Assembly: GCA_002427845.1 (NCBI GenBank)
Contig: DIYZ01000268.1
Coordinates: 1 to 60,149, forward strand
Direction of reading: 5' to 3'
Source: Chloracidobacterium sp. UBA6041
GTDB lineage: Bacteria; Acidobacteriota; Blastocatellia; Pyrinomonadales; Pyrinomonadaceae
Length of the DNA: 60,149 nt
Positions 44,388-53,703 of the stretch are shown in pieces. A program made the position numbers and the translations under genes. The notes under the pieces are model-generated. The model was given only the letters and a program-made list of their open reading frames with translations, had not been told where the DNA came from and made no database searches. Each line of letters begins with the position of its first letter. Position 1 is the first letter of the stretch.

Positions 44388-44487
44388 TAGTTAACCAGAA
44401 TTTAGCTCTGAGCTTCATTGCTCATGATTAGTTTAAAAGGAAAGTGACGACCTTAAAACAACAGGAGCGTCGCACAAAAAGGAATCT

Positions 44488-45702
44488 ATGAATTTTTCTC
44501 AACTGGGACTCGCGCCCGCACAGGTGCGAAGCTGCGAGTCTCTCGGATATACCCGACCAACACCGATTCAGGAACAGGGAATCCCTGTCGTCCTCAGCGG
44601 CCAGGATCTGATCGGCTGTGCTGAAACCGGCACAGGCAAGACGGCCGCATTCCTGCTTCCCATCATTCAGAAGTTCACTGAAAAGCCGCGACCCGGCGTT
44701 CGTGTTCTGGTGCTCGCGCCGACGCGCGAATTGGCAATGCAGATTCAAAAAAACTATGGCGAGCTTAATCGCGTGAAAGCCAATCGTGGTGTCACGATAA
44801 TCGGCGGCGCCAACATGCGCACCCAGATTTCTGACCTACGACGCGGAGTCTCGATCATAATCGCCACGCCCGGACGCTTGCTTGACCTGGTCGAGCGCGG
44901 CGCAGTTAATTTTTCCGCGGTGGAAGTTCTCGTGCTTGACGAAGCCGACCGCATGCTGGACATGGGGTTCTTGCCGGCGATTCGCCGCATCCTTTCGATG
45001 CTGCCCGCAAAGCGGCAAACGCTGCTTTTCTCCGCAACAATGTCTTCGGATATTGAGAAACTGGCGCGCACTACAATGAAGGATCCGAAGCTGATTGAGG
45101 TCGGCCCGCGCGGAAAAGCCGCTACCATGGTTGAACAGACTGCTTACCCGGTGGCCCAGGAATCAAAGACCGCTTTGCTGCTCGACTTGCTCGAGCGCGA
45201 ACGCTTTGAAAGAGTGCTGGTGTTTACCCGCACGCGTCGCGGCGCAGAACGCTTGTCGCACATTCTTTCCGCACGCGACCACAGCGTTAATCGTATTCAC
45301 TCCGATCGCACGCAGCCACAACGTGAAGCCGCCCTGCGCGGATTCCGCGATGGCCGCACGCGAGTGCTCGTTGCTACGGATATTGCAGCGCGCGGTCTCG
45401 ACGTTGATTCCGTTTCACACGTCATCAATTACGACGTTCCCGCGGCGCCCGAAGATTATGTGCATCGCATAGGTCGCACCGGACGTGCCGGCAACACAGG
45501 ACGCGCGATTACGATCGTTACTCCCGTTGACGAGTTATCGATGCGTGCGATTGAACGACTTACAGGACAGACTGTCGCGCGCGTGGTGCTACCCGGATTT
45601 GGCGGAAGAAAGACTGAACCGGCCGGCAAAACCTTTGCTCGGGCCACGCCACGCGCGGCAGTCTTCACTCGCTCATTTCGACCGCGACGGGCTAGTAGAT
45701 AA
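44488..45702 (+). CDS. DEAD-box ATP-dependent RNA helicase (RhlE-like)
   Basis: 404 residues. Full motif set: Q motif (YTRPTPIQEQGIP), I AETGTGKT, Ia PTRELA, Ib TPGRLLDL, II LDEADRML, III SATMS, IV VLVFTRTR, V ARGLDVDSV and VI HRIGRTGR. A short basic tail (RSFRPRRASR) follows. It unwinds short RNA duplexes. Its place between RRM protein and IF-1 suggests cold adaptation or ribosome assembly. AAAGGAATCT precedes the ATG. Confidence 0.96.
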   Translation: MNFSQLGLAPAQVRSCESLGYTRPTPIQEQGIPVVLSGQDLIGCAETGTGKTAAFLLPIIQKFTEKPRPGVRVLVLAPTRELAMQIQKNYGELNRVKANRGVTIIGGANMRTQISDLRRGVSIIIATPGRLLDLVERGAVNFSAVEVLVLDEADRMLDMGFLPAIRRILSMLPAKRQTLLFSATMSSDIEKLARTTMKDPKLIEVGPRGKAATMVEQTAYPVAQESKTALLLDLLERERFERVLVFTRTRRGAERLSHILSARDHSVNRIHSDRTQPQREAALRGFRDGRTRVLVATDIAARGLDVDSVSHVINYDVPAAPEDYVHRIGRTGRAGNTGRAITIVTPVDELSMRAIERLTGQTVARVVLPGFGGRKTEPAGKTFARATPRAAVFTRSFRPRRASR

Positions 45703-45787
45703 ACGACCGAAGACGGACGACCGGCGACCGTCGAAAAACCGACAGCGGTCACCGGTCTGCTACTGACTACTGAAAAAGGAGAATCTA

Positions 45788-46009
45788 TTGGCAAGAGACG
45801 ATTTGATTCCGGCGGAGGGCACGATCATTGACAAGCAGCCCAACGCATTCTTTAAAGTTCAACTCGACAACACCGAGCACGTCGTGCTGGCAGCAATTTC
45901 CGGCAAGATGCGCAAGAATCGTATTCGCATACTCGTCGGCGATCGCGTCAGCGTGGAGATGTCGCCATACGACTTGTCCAGAGGCCGAATCACTTACCGG
46001 TACAAGTAA
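45788..46009 (+). CDS. infA: Translation initiation factor IF-1 with TTG start
   Basis: 73 residues, the full length of the family, with GTIIDKQPNAFFKVQL, ISGKMRKNRIRILVGD and the terminal LSRGRITYRYK. The first codon is TTG (45788), preceded by AAGGAG at six bases' distance. No in-frame ATG or GTG exists upstream before a stop, so TTG is the only reasonable start. It binds the 30S A site during initiation. Confidence 0.95.
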   Translation: MARDDLIPAEGTIIDKQPNAFFKVQLDNTEHVVLAAISGKMRKNRIRILVGDRVSVEMSPYDLSRGRITYRYK

Positions 46010-46019
46010 TCAGCCACAG

Positions 46020-46063
46020 AGTGATGAGTGATGAGTGATGAGTGATGAGTCATGAGTGAGAAG
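46020..46063. repeat. Short tandem repeat of GATGAGT
   Basis: GTGATGAGTGATGAGTGATG continues as a 7-base tandem repeat of about five copies, ending ...GTCATGAGTGAG. It is the same word family as at 28201-28302. It lies between convergent infA and the NFACT gene. Confidence 0.85.
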
Positions 46064-46074
46064 TCATTCGTGGT

Positions 46075-47517
46075 TTACATTATTCGCTCGATATTCTCGC
46101 CGGGTTCCACTGTAATCGTCTTGAAGGTGGACATGCGAACCAGCCCCGGCGCTGCACCTTTTGGTTTTCCAAGAAACTTGCGCCTAGTGTAGTGAATCGA
46201 AACTTTAGAATCCTTACCTGCCTGGCTGAATTTCGCGGCCAGTTGTGCTGCTTCAATGATCGTACGGTGGGGAATTTCAGTTCGACTTGAGTTTCGCACG
46301 ATCACATGTGAACCAGGATAGTCTCCGGCATGCAGCCAAAGATCGTTTGGACGCGCCACGCGAAAAGTTAGATTATCGTTATCGCGAGCCGTCCTGCCGA
46401 CAATCACTTCGTAGCCATCAGAGGATCGATAGCGTCGCGTACCCGGGAGGGCGAGCGGCGCTTTTTGCTTTTTCGAACGTAACGCCTTCTCAGCTTTCTT
46501 GCCGGCAAAACTCGCCAGCGCGTTTTCGTCGCGGCTGGCTATTGCCGCCGCCAGGCTTAATCGTTTGTTTTCAAGCCCTGCCAGTTCCTGGTCGAGTTGC
46601 GCCAGTCTTGTGCCGATCTCTTCAACTGCCCGTTTCGCCCTGGTGAAACGTGAAAAAGCGTCACCCGCCGCTTCTTGTAGAGTTCTATTCTCATCGATCT
46701 CAACCTCAACTAACGGTGTCCCCTCGGCGTAGTAATCCTGCAAAGTGACTCTGTTGCCAGTGCGCTTTGCACTCGCGATGTTGGCAAGCAGTAGGTCGCC
46801 AAGCCGCTTGTGTTCTCCAGGATCACCGTGTGCGGCGAGGTCCTGCTTGAGATTGGCCTTTAATTTTTTCCGCCTGCTTATCTCCTTGCGGATGGTGGCC
46901 ACAAGGTGCGCGGCCAAACTGTCGAATTCATGAACGGCCTCGCTTTGACGATAGTGTGCGTCCGCCGCCGCAGACACAGTGGGGAAGTCGCCGCGCGGAA
47001 GGTTCGGCTCTTCAGTCATCGCTTCCGCCTGACGAGTTGGTGGCCGGTATTGATCGCCTACCTGCTGACCTTCGCCTCTTGGTTTCCTCAAAGCCTGCGT
47101 AATCACTCCAGCCGAGTTCAGCTGGAACAAATTTGCCGAGCGGCCCGTAAGTTGTGCCACCAAGCCATAAGCTTGAGAATCACCGAGATCGTCTGTCAGC
47201 GAAAAAGAAAACCGGACTATCCGGTCGTCCTCGTCTTTGGTTACTGAAAGCAGATTGCCACCACTCAAATGCGTCCTCATGGCCTGACCAAACTGCGACA
47301 GCGAAAGCGAACCCTTCTCCAGGTCTCGAACGCTGCGCTTGATTAAATAGAGCCGCGGTTCGGATGGTTCGATGCTGATGAATAAATAACCTTCACCTCG
47401 GACGCCGAAGTCGAGCCCCAGCGAAGATGGCGACAACTGAAAGATTTTGCCCAGAAAATGACCCGGCAACAGCGCTTGCAGTTCAGTTACGATTTCTTTG
47501 AGTGTTTGGTGATTCAC
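46075..47517 (-). CDS. rqcH: NFACT/RqcH-type ribosome quality control protein
   Basis: 480 residues, GTG start. The NFACT-N domain (1-140) has ALLPGHFLGKIFQLSPSSL and SEPRLYLIKR. A coiled coil (about 215-330) and an NFACT-R domain (365-475) with GYEVIVGRTARDNDNLTF, PNDLWLHAGDYPGSHVIVR and IHYTRRKFLGKPKG follow. Bacterial RqcH binds split 50S subunits with peptidyl-tRNA and recruits tRNA-Ala for alanine tailing. It is shorter than the usual roughly 560 residues; the middle region seems compact. Confidence 0.9.
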   Translation of the reverse strand: MNHQTLKEIVTELQALLPGHFLGKIFQLSPSSLGLDFGVRGEGYLFISIEPSEPRLYLIKRSVRDLEKGSLSLSQFGQAMRTHLSGGNLLSVTKDEDDRIVRFSFSLTDDLGDSQAYGLVAQLTGRSANLFQLNSAGVITQALRKPRGEGQQVGDQYRPPTRQAEAMTEEPNLPRGDFPTVSAAADAHYRQSEAVHEFDSLAAHLVATIRKEISRRKKLKANLKQDLAAHGDPGEHKRLGDLLLANIASAKRTGNRVTLQDYYAEGTPLVEVEIDENRTLQEAAGDAFSRFTRAKRAVEEIGTRLAQLDQELAGLENKRLSLAAAIASRDENALASFAGKKAEKALRSKKQKAPLALPGTRRYRSSDGYEVIVGRTARDNDNLTFRVARPNDLWLHAGDYPGSHVIVRNSSRTEIPHRTIIEAAQLAAKFSQAGKDSKVSIHYTRRKFLGKPKGAAPGLVRMSTFKTITVEPGENIERIM

Positions 47518-47595
47518 GCGTGCTATTTATTTGCAGCAAAGCAAAAAGGCCCTGCCCTGGCATCAGAGCAGAGCCGGGTTATCGATGCTCTGTGG

Positions 47596-48747
47596 TCACG
47601 TTCGAATTACAGCGGTGCGCGTGAATCGATCGTGGGGGGTGTGCCTTTCAGAATCGATGAACGCATATGTCAAAGCGGTGCCCGCCGAAGCAAGTGACAG
47701 TAGATATATAATTGCGCGGCCCGCCGACTGCCCGCCTGTTGGTATCAATCCGGTCCGGGCATCGACCACCCGGAGAGAAAAAAACTTCATCCCCAGCGTT
47801 CGTCCGGTCATGGCGGTGCTGATGGTCAGGTATAGAAATCCGAGTAAAAGCAAAGCGCCTGCGGCAAACGTCATGACGCGCAAATCTTCCCACTTCAGAT
47901 TAGTTAACAGAACCAGAGCTACTATGGGTGACGAAAGCGCGCAGACAACCAGGAGATCGACGACCGAGCTCAGGATACGTGAAATCATAGGAGCGGAGCG
48001 GTATTCACGATTGTCGATGTGAACCGCCATCGGAATGGAGTCTAAATAATTTAAAGCTGGGTCGTTTAGATCGCCGCCGATCAATCTCCTTGGTTTTAGA
48101 GTCACCGGCAGAGGTTCAGGCTTGATTACCGGGGTCGGGACGACTGCGAGGTTATGCACTCTTTCCAATGGTACGGCACTGTTGCGCGGTTCCTCTGGTT
48201 GGGGCGTGGCAGCAGCGCAGGCGGCTTCGGCTACTCGCTCTGGTGCCGCCGCAAATTCCGTTCGCTCTTGATAAGCCACGGCCGTGGCAACCCCACCACT
48301 CCCGAAATGCGAAGGCACATGCGCGCGTTCGATTCGTTTCAAAGCTGCGGCAACCAACGGATTCAGCGGCGGGACTTGAGCTTGAGGAAGCAGTTCCAAC
48401 CCGGGAAGCGTTTTCGATCCGTCCGCGATCTCCTGATCGGCTTTCCCGGCTTCCAGAGCAGCTTCCCGAGCGCGCCGTTCCTGCACTTCGCGCACGCGTT
48501 CGCCTAATTCCTTACGCCACTGCGGCATCGAGTGTTTTGTAACGCCGGGAAACTCGACCAAAGAGGAAGCCGTCTTAGTCCGGCCTTTCTGCGTGTTGTT
48601 CGCCGAAGTGGCCTCTTCCGTTATAGATGGGAAACTTGATTGGGGTTGCTGAGTAGGTTCCACTGAATCTTTATTCCTGATTGCGCCGCACGCAAGACAG
48701 TTCAGAGAACGCCTTTTTAAAAGTGCGCCGCACGAGGGACATCGCAT
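47596..48747 (-). CDS. RDD-family membrane protein with N-terminal zinc ribbon
   Basis: 383 residues. The N-terminal zinc ribbon is CPSCGALLKRRSLNCLACG. The middle (30-245) is disordered and rich in Pro, Glu and Ala. The C-terminal RDD domain (about 250-375) has AMTGRTLGMKFFSLRVVD and about three membrane helices (SSVVDLLVVCALSSPIVALV, VMTFAAGALLLLGFLYLTIS, SAGRAIIYLLSLASAGTALT). The family role is poorly known, with some members implicated in ion homeostasis. Confidence 0.85.
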   Translation of the reverse strand: MRCPSCGALLKRRSLNCLACGAIRNKDSVEPTQQPQSSFPSITEEATSANNTQKGRTKTASSLVEFPGVTKHSMPQWRKELGERVREVQERRAREAALEAGKADQEIADGSKTLPGLELLPQAQVPPLNPLVAAALKRIERAHVPSHFGSGGVATAVAYQERTEFAAAPERVAEAACAAATPQPEEPRNSAVPLERVHNLAVVPTPVIKPEPLPVTLKPRRLIGGDLNDPALNYLDSIPMAVHIDNREYRSAPMISRILSSVVDLLVVCALSSPIVALVLLTNLKWEDLRVMTFAAGALLLLGFLYLTISTAMTGRTLGMKFFSLRVVDARTGLIPTGGQSAGRAIIYLLSLASAGTALTYAFIDSERHTPHDRFTRTAVIRT

Positions 48748-48936
48748 ACCAAGCTGCCTCCGAAAGGTGACGCTCTAAGCTAGCTCTGGGTTCCGCAAGC
48801 AGCGAAACTCTCTTGCGCAATCGCGGCGCATAGTATCAGGAACTACTTTAAGTGGTCAACGAGAAAATATAAGAGGCGTTGGAGTTGTCTGTCCGTCGCG
48901 GAATGGTTCATCAGGGAGGCTGCCTGTGGAAAACTT

Positions 48937-49314
48937 TTAGAGCGGGGTGCGGCCACTGAACCCTGCCTCCATGTCGTGCCACCACTCTAGTTGGTCGCCT
49001 TCGCCCAGTTGCCAGCAAAGCAATATGACGCGACCGTCCCGAAGAGATGGGAAATCGACCAGGCCACGTTCGAAGTCTTTCAGTTGCACGCCGAGAGCTT
49101 CCAACTCCACCATCTCTGCGGTGAAATTCGTCAACAGGCCGGCGTAAAGCACACCGTCTTCCATGCCGCCGCCGCCCTGCTCGGCTCCTTCGGCGGCGAG
49201 CTTCGCCTGCTGGCGAAACGTCGCCAAACGGCGGCGCGAACGCTGGATCTTTTTCAGGATCTCGCGCAGGGATGGCAAGAGCGCGTTGGCCTCTTCAACA
49301 GTAAAAAGCTTCAT
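48937..49314 (-). CDS. DUF2203 family protein
   Basis: 125 residues. FTVEEANALLPSLREILKKI at the start and the ending GDQLEWWHDMEAGFSGRTPL are diagnostic of DUF2203. A helical Arg/Ala-rich region with a Gly-rich loop (EQGGGGMEDG) lies between. The function is unknown. The next minus-strand gene upstream is the NYN protein, 26 bases away. Confidence 0.88.
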   Translation of the reverse strand: MKLFTVEEANALLPSLREILKKIQRSRRRLATFRQQAKLAAEGAEQGGGGMEDGVLYAGLLTNFTAEMVELEALGVQLKDFERGLVDFPSLRDGRVILLCWQLGEGDQLEWWHDMEAGFSGRTPL

Positions 49315-49340
49315 GCTCGGTTCGTGCTCAATCGTCTTTC

Positions 49341-50066
49341 TCAGTGCTCGTCCGTTACGCGGATAAACTCGGCGGCCGCATCAAACTGCTCGGCTTCCTC
49401 AATACTTGTTTCTACTACGACGCGCATCGCTGACTGAAATCCGTCAGGCGTGGTTTCCTCAATCTGAATTTGTTCATTAAGATATTGAGTCGGTTGTTGC
49501 TCGTGCAGGTCACGCTCATCATAGCGTGGGCCATGCACGTCCTTCCGCACCCTGTCGGCGATTTCGCCAAGATCAATGAAATAGTCGGCAACATCAATTA
49601 GCTTCGGCGCTGTATTCGAACGGAAGCCGGCGACTTCCACCCGACAGCCCTTATAGGCAACTGCGTTAACCGCGTAAACGAAGTCCTCATCTCCTGACAC
49701 AAGGACCGCAGTGTCGTAGCGGCCGGCCAGCGAAAGCATGTCCACGGCAATTTCCACATCAAGATTTGCCTTGCGACTGCCGTCATAGAACGTCTTCAAT
49801 TCTTTTTGTATCACGCGAAAACCATTGCGGCGCATCCAGAGGAGAAAGCCCTGCTGTCGTTCAGCGCCCACGTCGACGCCGGTGTAGAAAAAAGCTCTCA
49901 GCAGGCGCCCATCTCCGAGCAAGACGCGCAGGAGTTTGTTGTAATCGATGTCGATGTTATGGAAGCGGGCGGCGTGAAATAGATTGTTACCATCAATGAA
50001 TACTGCCACTCTACCGCGGTGTCCCAGTTGCCATGAGATATTGTTTGTAGGATCAAAATTATGCAT
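49341..50066 (-). CDS. NYN-domain (LabA/DUF88) putative RNase
   Basis: 241 residues from ATG 50066, preceded by GGAG; the longer frame to 50180 is not conserved. The NYN/PIN-like domain has VAVFIDGNNLFHAA, VEIAVDMLSLAG, VLVSGDEDFVYAVN and VEVAGF, with the acidic residues that bind metal in this nuclease fold. An acidic C-terminal tail of about 60 residues follows. Probable role: RNA cleavage; the target is unknown. Confidence 0.88.
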   Translation of the reverse strand: MHNFDPTNNISWQLGHRGRVAVFIDGNNLFHAARFHNIDIDYNKLLRVLLGDGRLLRAFFYTGVDVGAERQQGFLLWMRRNGFRVIQKELKTFYDGSRKANLDVEIAVDMLSLAGRYDTAVLVSGDEDFVYAVNAVAYKGCRVEVAGFRSNTAPKLIDVADYFIDLGEIADRVRKDVHGPRYDERDLHEQQPTQYLNEQIQIEETTPDGFQSAMRVVVETSIEEAEQFDAAAEFIRVTDEH

Positions 50067-50169
50067 CTGATAAGGTACTCCAAATAAACTAATTAAATCG
50101 TTTCTAGAATGCTTTTTTTGTAGCACATTGGTCAAGCGAAGGAGCGGCAGGATGAGACTGTCGAGGCTA

Positions 50170-51012
50170 TTAGGTCGCAATTATTTCGCCGTTAACTGCA
50201 TCAAGGTACACGGTCTTTACGGGAGCGTTTGTGAGTGGAATCTCCCAGGCGAGGTGAAACTCAAGCGCATCGGGACGATCCTTCGACGGCAGAATGTAAA
50301 CTACCAATTCGCGCAGATTGATGTCGCTAGCCGCCGGCGCCCTGAAGCTCAATTTATTGCCCTGCGGGTCCGTATACTTGATCTCGCTCTCTTTAAGTTG
50401 TTTTATCGCGTCTTCAGCTTTGAGGCGGACGGTGATCGCGGCAAGAGCGGTTTGGATTCGGTCGGCATCGGGGATACACGTGCTGATCATATTGAGCACG
50501 TGGCGGTCGGTCGCAAAACGAATCTGAAACTTCCCGTAATTGCCGCGAATGGGATAGCGAAAGGGACGCTGTTCGTAGTTGGCTACTTTCGAACCATCTG
50601 GCTGGTCCAGCCGTTCGACGAGAGAAAGCTTCGCAGGTTCTGAGCCGATGACGTCGCGCCAGTTGCGAATAAAACGCCGCAGCGACTCTCGAGTCTCTTC
50701 TTCGTTCATGACGGCTGCCGCCCCTACTTTTGGAAGGTACAAAGGGGTGGCAGGATTGGATGGCAAACTTTCGATGGTTGCGGTTATCGGTTGCAAACGC
50801 TCGATTGTCTGCGAAGTGGTCGCCTGTGTAAGTCGAGTAACCGCTGCCAGGGCTGCTTCTGTGCGATGACTGTCGTCAGTAAACAAAACTGGATACGGAG
50901 GCTCGTTTCCGTGCGGCCCGGTAGCGCTTGGTGGTTGCAATGGTGCACAACTGCCGGTAAAAAGCGCACAGGCCAAGAGAAGAATCACACTGCCGGCTGT
51001 TTGCTTCCTCAT
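50170..51012 (-). CDS. Lipoprotein with PepSY/FTP-like fold
   Basis: 280 residues from ATG 51012. The signal peptide has lipobox TGSC. The body contains GNYGKFQIRFATDRHVLNMI then a duplicated helix-strand layout ending FHLAWEIPLT and VYLDAVNGEIIA. This is the way PepSY and thermolysin-propeptide domains end. No protease domain is attached. It may inhibit a periplasmic peptidase; this is inference. Confidence 0.7.
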   Translation of the reverse strand: MRKQTAGSVILLLACALFTGSCAPLQPPSATGPHGNEPPYPVLFTDDSHRTEAALAAVTRLTQATTSQTIERLQPITATIESLPSNPATPLYLPKVGAAAVMNEEETRESLRRFIRNWRDVIGSEPAKLSLVERLDQPDGSKVANYEQRPFRYPIRGNYGKFQIRFATDRHVLNMISTCIPDADRIQTALAAITVRLKAEDAIKQLKESEIKYTDPQGNKLSFRAPAASDINLRELVVYILPSKDRPDALEFHLAWEIPLTNAPVKTVYLDAVNGEIIAT

Positions 51013-51088
51013 GAGAGTCACAACGATCGGAACCGCTCTGGAGTTAATGTTTCGATAGCAAGTTTAGGCCGTCGTATAATTCAAAGTC

Positions 51089-52174
51089 TTGGAGAAGCTG
51101 TTGCCCAAAGATAACGAAAACGTTCCGATTACCTTCTCGACGACCGATGGGCCAAGCGAAGCTCAAAGCTTCCAGTCGTTCACGAGGGACCAGATGGTCC
51201 GTTGCGAAGAATGTCTTAGAGCCAATCCGCCGACCAGGGTTAATTGCCTCTATTGCGCCGCAGTCCTCCCGCTCAACGAAACTACTATCAATCTGCAAAA
51301 GCCTGCGCTGAGGCCCCTCGAAAAATGGGAACGAGGATATAACAGCATTCTTTTGCCCCGGCCCGCAAATCACCTGCCTTTAAATCTGAGCGAGGCTGAT
51401 TTGACAGAGGCGGCCGATGCTTTGAGGTTGACAATCGCAGATCTGTTTCGAATTCTGTCGCTGGGCATGCCGCTACCGCTCGCGCGCGCAGCAACCAGCG
51501 ATGAAGCAGCATTGGTGCAGCGCCGCCTTAGTAGTCTGGCCATTGAGACCTTGACTGTGCCGGACGCTGCGCTCGGCCTGGAAGAAACTGGACCGACCAG
51601 GGTGCGCGCAATCGATATTAGCGAAGACGGCGTTAACACATACCAAACGCCAGAATCCCCGCCCAAACAGTTTCGGTGGGACGAACTCGAACTCGTAGTG
51701 GTAGGAAGATTGCTTGTTAAGCGAATCGAGTTAAAAGAAGAGAAGAGCGCGCGCGCTGAAAATCGCATTCTGGATGCAAGTGAGTTTTTTTCTGATGAAT
51801 CAGTCCTGGACTTGTACATGAATAGGCCGACCACACCCTATCGCATAGCGGCGAACAGTTTTGATTTCTCATGTTTGGGACATAGAAAAAGTCTCCTGGC
51901 GGCCGAGAACATTTCCACGCTGCTTAATCTCTTTCGGGAGCGCGCCGCTCATGCTGAAGTTGACGAGACATACAACTCGGCTCGAAAAGCGTTGGACGCG
52001 GTTTGGCCTGCAGAACAGCTAAACGAATCGGCTGGTTGGCGCCGCGAGCGACCGGGAAAGTACAGCATTGGCAGCGTCACCGAGGTAAGCAACGAAAGCC
52101 AATTCTTGCGCTATTCGCGCTTGCGTTATTTTTTGCGCTCCCAGGCGAAGACAGGAACTGATGAAGCCTCGTAA
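51089..52174 (+). CDS. Hypothetical protein with zinc ribbon, upstream of rlmB
   Basis: 361 residues from TTG 51089. Another TTG at 51101 has GGAG six bases before it and may be the true start, and ATG 51194 is possible. A zinc ribbon (CEECLRANPPTRVNCLYC, near 39-56) is followed by a region with LTEAADALRLTIADLFRILS and paired segments, then FRWDELELVVVGRLLVKRIE, which resembles a PH-like strand. No known function. Its 3' end overlaps rlmB by 14 bases. Confidence 0.7.
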   Translation: MEKLLPKDNENVPITFSTTDGPSEAQSFQSFTRDQMVRCEECLRANPPTRVNCLYCAAVLPLNETTINLQKPALRPLEKWERGYNSILLPRPANHLPLNLSEADLTEAADALRLTIADLFRILSLGMPLPLARAATSDEAALVQRRLSSLAIETLTVPDAALGLEETGPTRVRAIDISEDGVNTYQTPESPPKQFRWDELELVVVGRLLVKRIELKEEKSARAENRILDASEFFSDESVLDLYMNRPTTPYRIAANSFDFSCLGHRKSLLAAENISTLLNLFRERAAHAEVDETYNSARKALDAVWPAEQLNESAGWRRERPGKYSIGSVTEVSNESQFLRYSRLRYFLRSQAKTGTDEAS

Positions 52175-53054
52175 GCCCGCGAATAAGCCCAGCAACGACG
52201 GACGACACAAGCGCGGACCAGCGCGCGCTGATTCGCGGGACGATTTAGACCGTACTCAATCGCCGCATCACGCTGAGTCAACCGATACAATTTACGGACT
52301 GATGCCGGTGCTCGAAGCACTACGCGCCGGCAACACATCGCTTGGCCAAATCACGATCGCCGAAGGCGCCCGGCATGAGCGTTTGCGAGAGCTACTCGAA
52401 CTGGCCAGGCTAAGCCGCGTGCCGGTACATCGTGTGCCCCGGCTGGCTATTGATCGTGCTGTTCCGGGCGCGACGCATCAGGGAATTATTGCCAGCAGAG
52501 CTGCCTCTCATTATCGTGACCCCGATGAACTGCTGGAAGAACTTGGTTTGCAAGTTGGCAATGTGAATGCACCGCTTGTTTTGGGTTTAGACGCGGTCGA
52601 AGATCCACGCAATCTGGGAGCGATTTTGCGGACGGCGGAGTGCGCCGGAGTAGGCGGAGTATTCATACCGGAGCGACGGGCCGTGGGATTAACGGCGACG
52701 GTGGCAAAGGCCGCTGCGGGTGCGTTGGAACATATTTCGGTAGCGCGCGTTACTAATCTGGTCCAATTGATAGAGCAATTGAAACAACGTAAGATCTGGG
52801 TCATTGGCGCTGCAGCGGAGGTTACGTCCGAGTACACAGAATGGGATTGGACGGTGCCCAGCGCGCTCTTTCTTGGTGGTGAGGGAACGGGGCTACATCG
52901 GCTGGTGAGGGAACGCTGCGACACACTAGTTCGTATTCCCGTACTGGGGAGGATAGAATCACTCAACGTCTCGGTCGCCGCGGGAGTAATTCTCTACGAA
53001 GCGCTGCGGCAAAGGAGCGCGCGGACGCCGGGGAAAACAGACCCCCGATTTTGA
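52161..53054 (+). CDS. rlmB: TrmH/SpoU family rRNA 2'-O-methyltransferase (RlmB-like)
   Basis: 297 residues. A basic, unstructured N-terminus of about 45 residues precedes the substrate-binding domain (IYGLMPVLEALRAGNTSLGQ...). The SPOUT domain has motif 1 LDAVEDPRNLGAILRTAECAG, motif 2 FLGGEGTGLHRLVRERCD and motif 3 IPVLGRIESLNVSVAAGVIL, forming the SAM-binding trefoil knot. It likely methylates a ribose in 23S rRNA (G2251 in E. coli). The start overlaps the preceding gene. Confidence 0.93.
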   Translation: MKPRKPANKPSNDGRHKRGPARADSRDDLDRTQSPHHAESTDTIYGLMPVLEALRAGNTSLGQITIAEGARHERLRELLELARLSRVPVHRVPRLAIDRAVPGATHQGIIASRAASHYRDPDELLEELGLQVGNVNAPLVLGLDAVEDPRNLGAILRTAECAGVGGVFIPERRAVGLTATVAKAAAGALEHISVARVTNLVQLIEQLKQRKIWVIGAAAEVTSEYTEWDWTVPSALFLGGEGTGLHRLVRERCDTLVRIPVLGRIESLNVSVAAGVILYEALRQRSARTPGKTDPRF

Positions 53055-53099
53055 ATGAGAACCGGCGTGGCCGATCAGCGAGGACGATTGGAGGCAAGA

Positions 53100-53633
53100 A
53101 TGTTTTGTCCTAAATGTGCAACCCAGAATCTTGACGGCGCCAGCTTCTGTCGCTCGTGCGGCGCGAATGTAAGCCTCATTCCACAGGCGCTTTCCGGCCA
53201 GCTACTACAACCGGCGGAGGATGACGACATCGTTATCGGGAGGCGGGGTCGCCGGAAGGACGGCAGCAAACTGAGTCTGGATCAAGCATTCAAGAATGTT
53301 TTTATGGGAATTGCATTCCTCTTCGTTTCCATTGCGCTTTCATTCTCGATTGGTAAAGGCTGGTGGTTTTGGATGCTGATACCGGCATTCTCCATGATGG
53401 GAAAGGGCGTAGCGCAATACATCCGTATCAAAGAGCGGGAGAAGCAAGCGTTCCCAACGGGTAACGTTAGTCAACCTTTGATACAGCCCACAGCCGGGGT
53501 AGGTACGTTTCCTATCCGCACCACGAGCGAGCTTGTAACTCCGCCGCCCAGCGTTACCGAGGGGACCACACGGCACCTCGGGACTGAAGCTCCAACCAGG
53601 CATCTTGACGCGTCAAACGAATTACAAAAATAG
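53100..53633 (+). CDS. Zinc-ribbon membrane protein
   Basis: 177 residues from ATG 53100 (MFCPKCATQ), with GGAGG seven bases upstream; the frame from 53055 is a read-through extension. A double-Cys zinc ribbon (CPKCATQNLDGASFCRSCG) is followed by two membrane helices (FMGIAFLFVSIALSF and GWWFWMLIPAFSMMGKGVAQ) and a Pro/Thr-rich tail. The function is unknown. Confidence 0.8.
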   Translation: MFCPKCATQNLDGASFCRSCGANVSLIPQALSGQLLQPAEDDDIVIGRRGRRKDGSKLSLDQAFKNVFMGIAFLFVSIALSFSIGKGWWFWMLIPAFSMMGKGVAQYIRIKEREKQAFPTGNVSQPLIQPTAGVGTFPIRTTSELVTPPPSVTEGTTRHLGTEAPTRHLDASNELQK

Positions 53634-53703
53634 AGAACTGAGCCGGAGATTGAGGCGATGTGTTGGAAGGCGGTAAAGCGCGCATCGCCTCTTCGTTTAT
53701 TTA

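Noticed and set aside
43972..44418. 148-codon minus frame opposite the RRM gene
   Set aside because: It is the Ala/Thr-rich complement of the glycine-rich coding region, a composition artefact.
45703..45787. Possible regulatory leader of infA
   Set aside because: Short GACGACCG-like words are present, but no stable structure or known RNA element could be defined.
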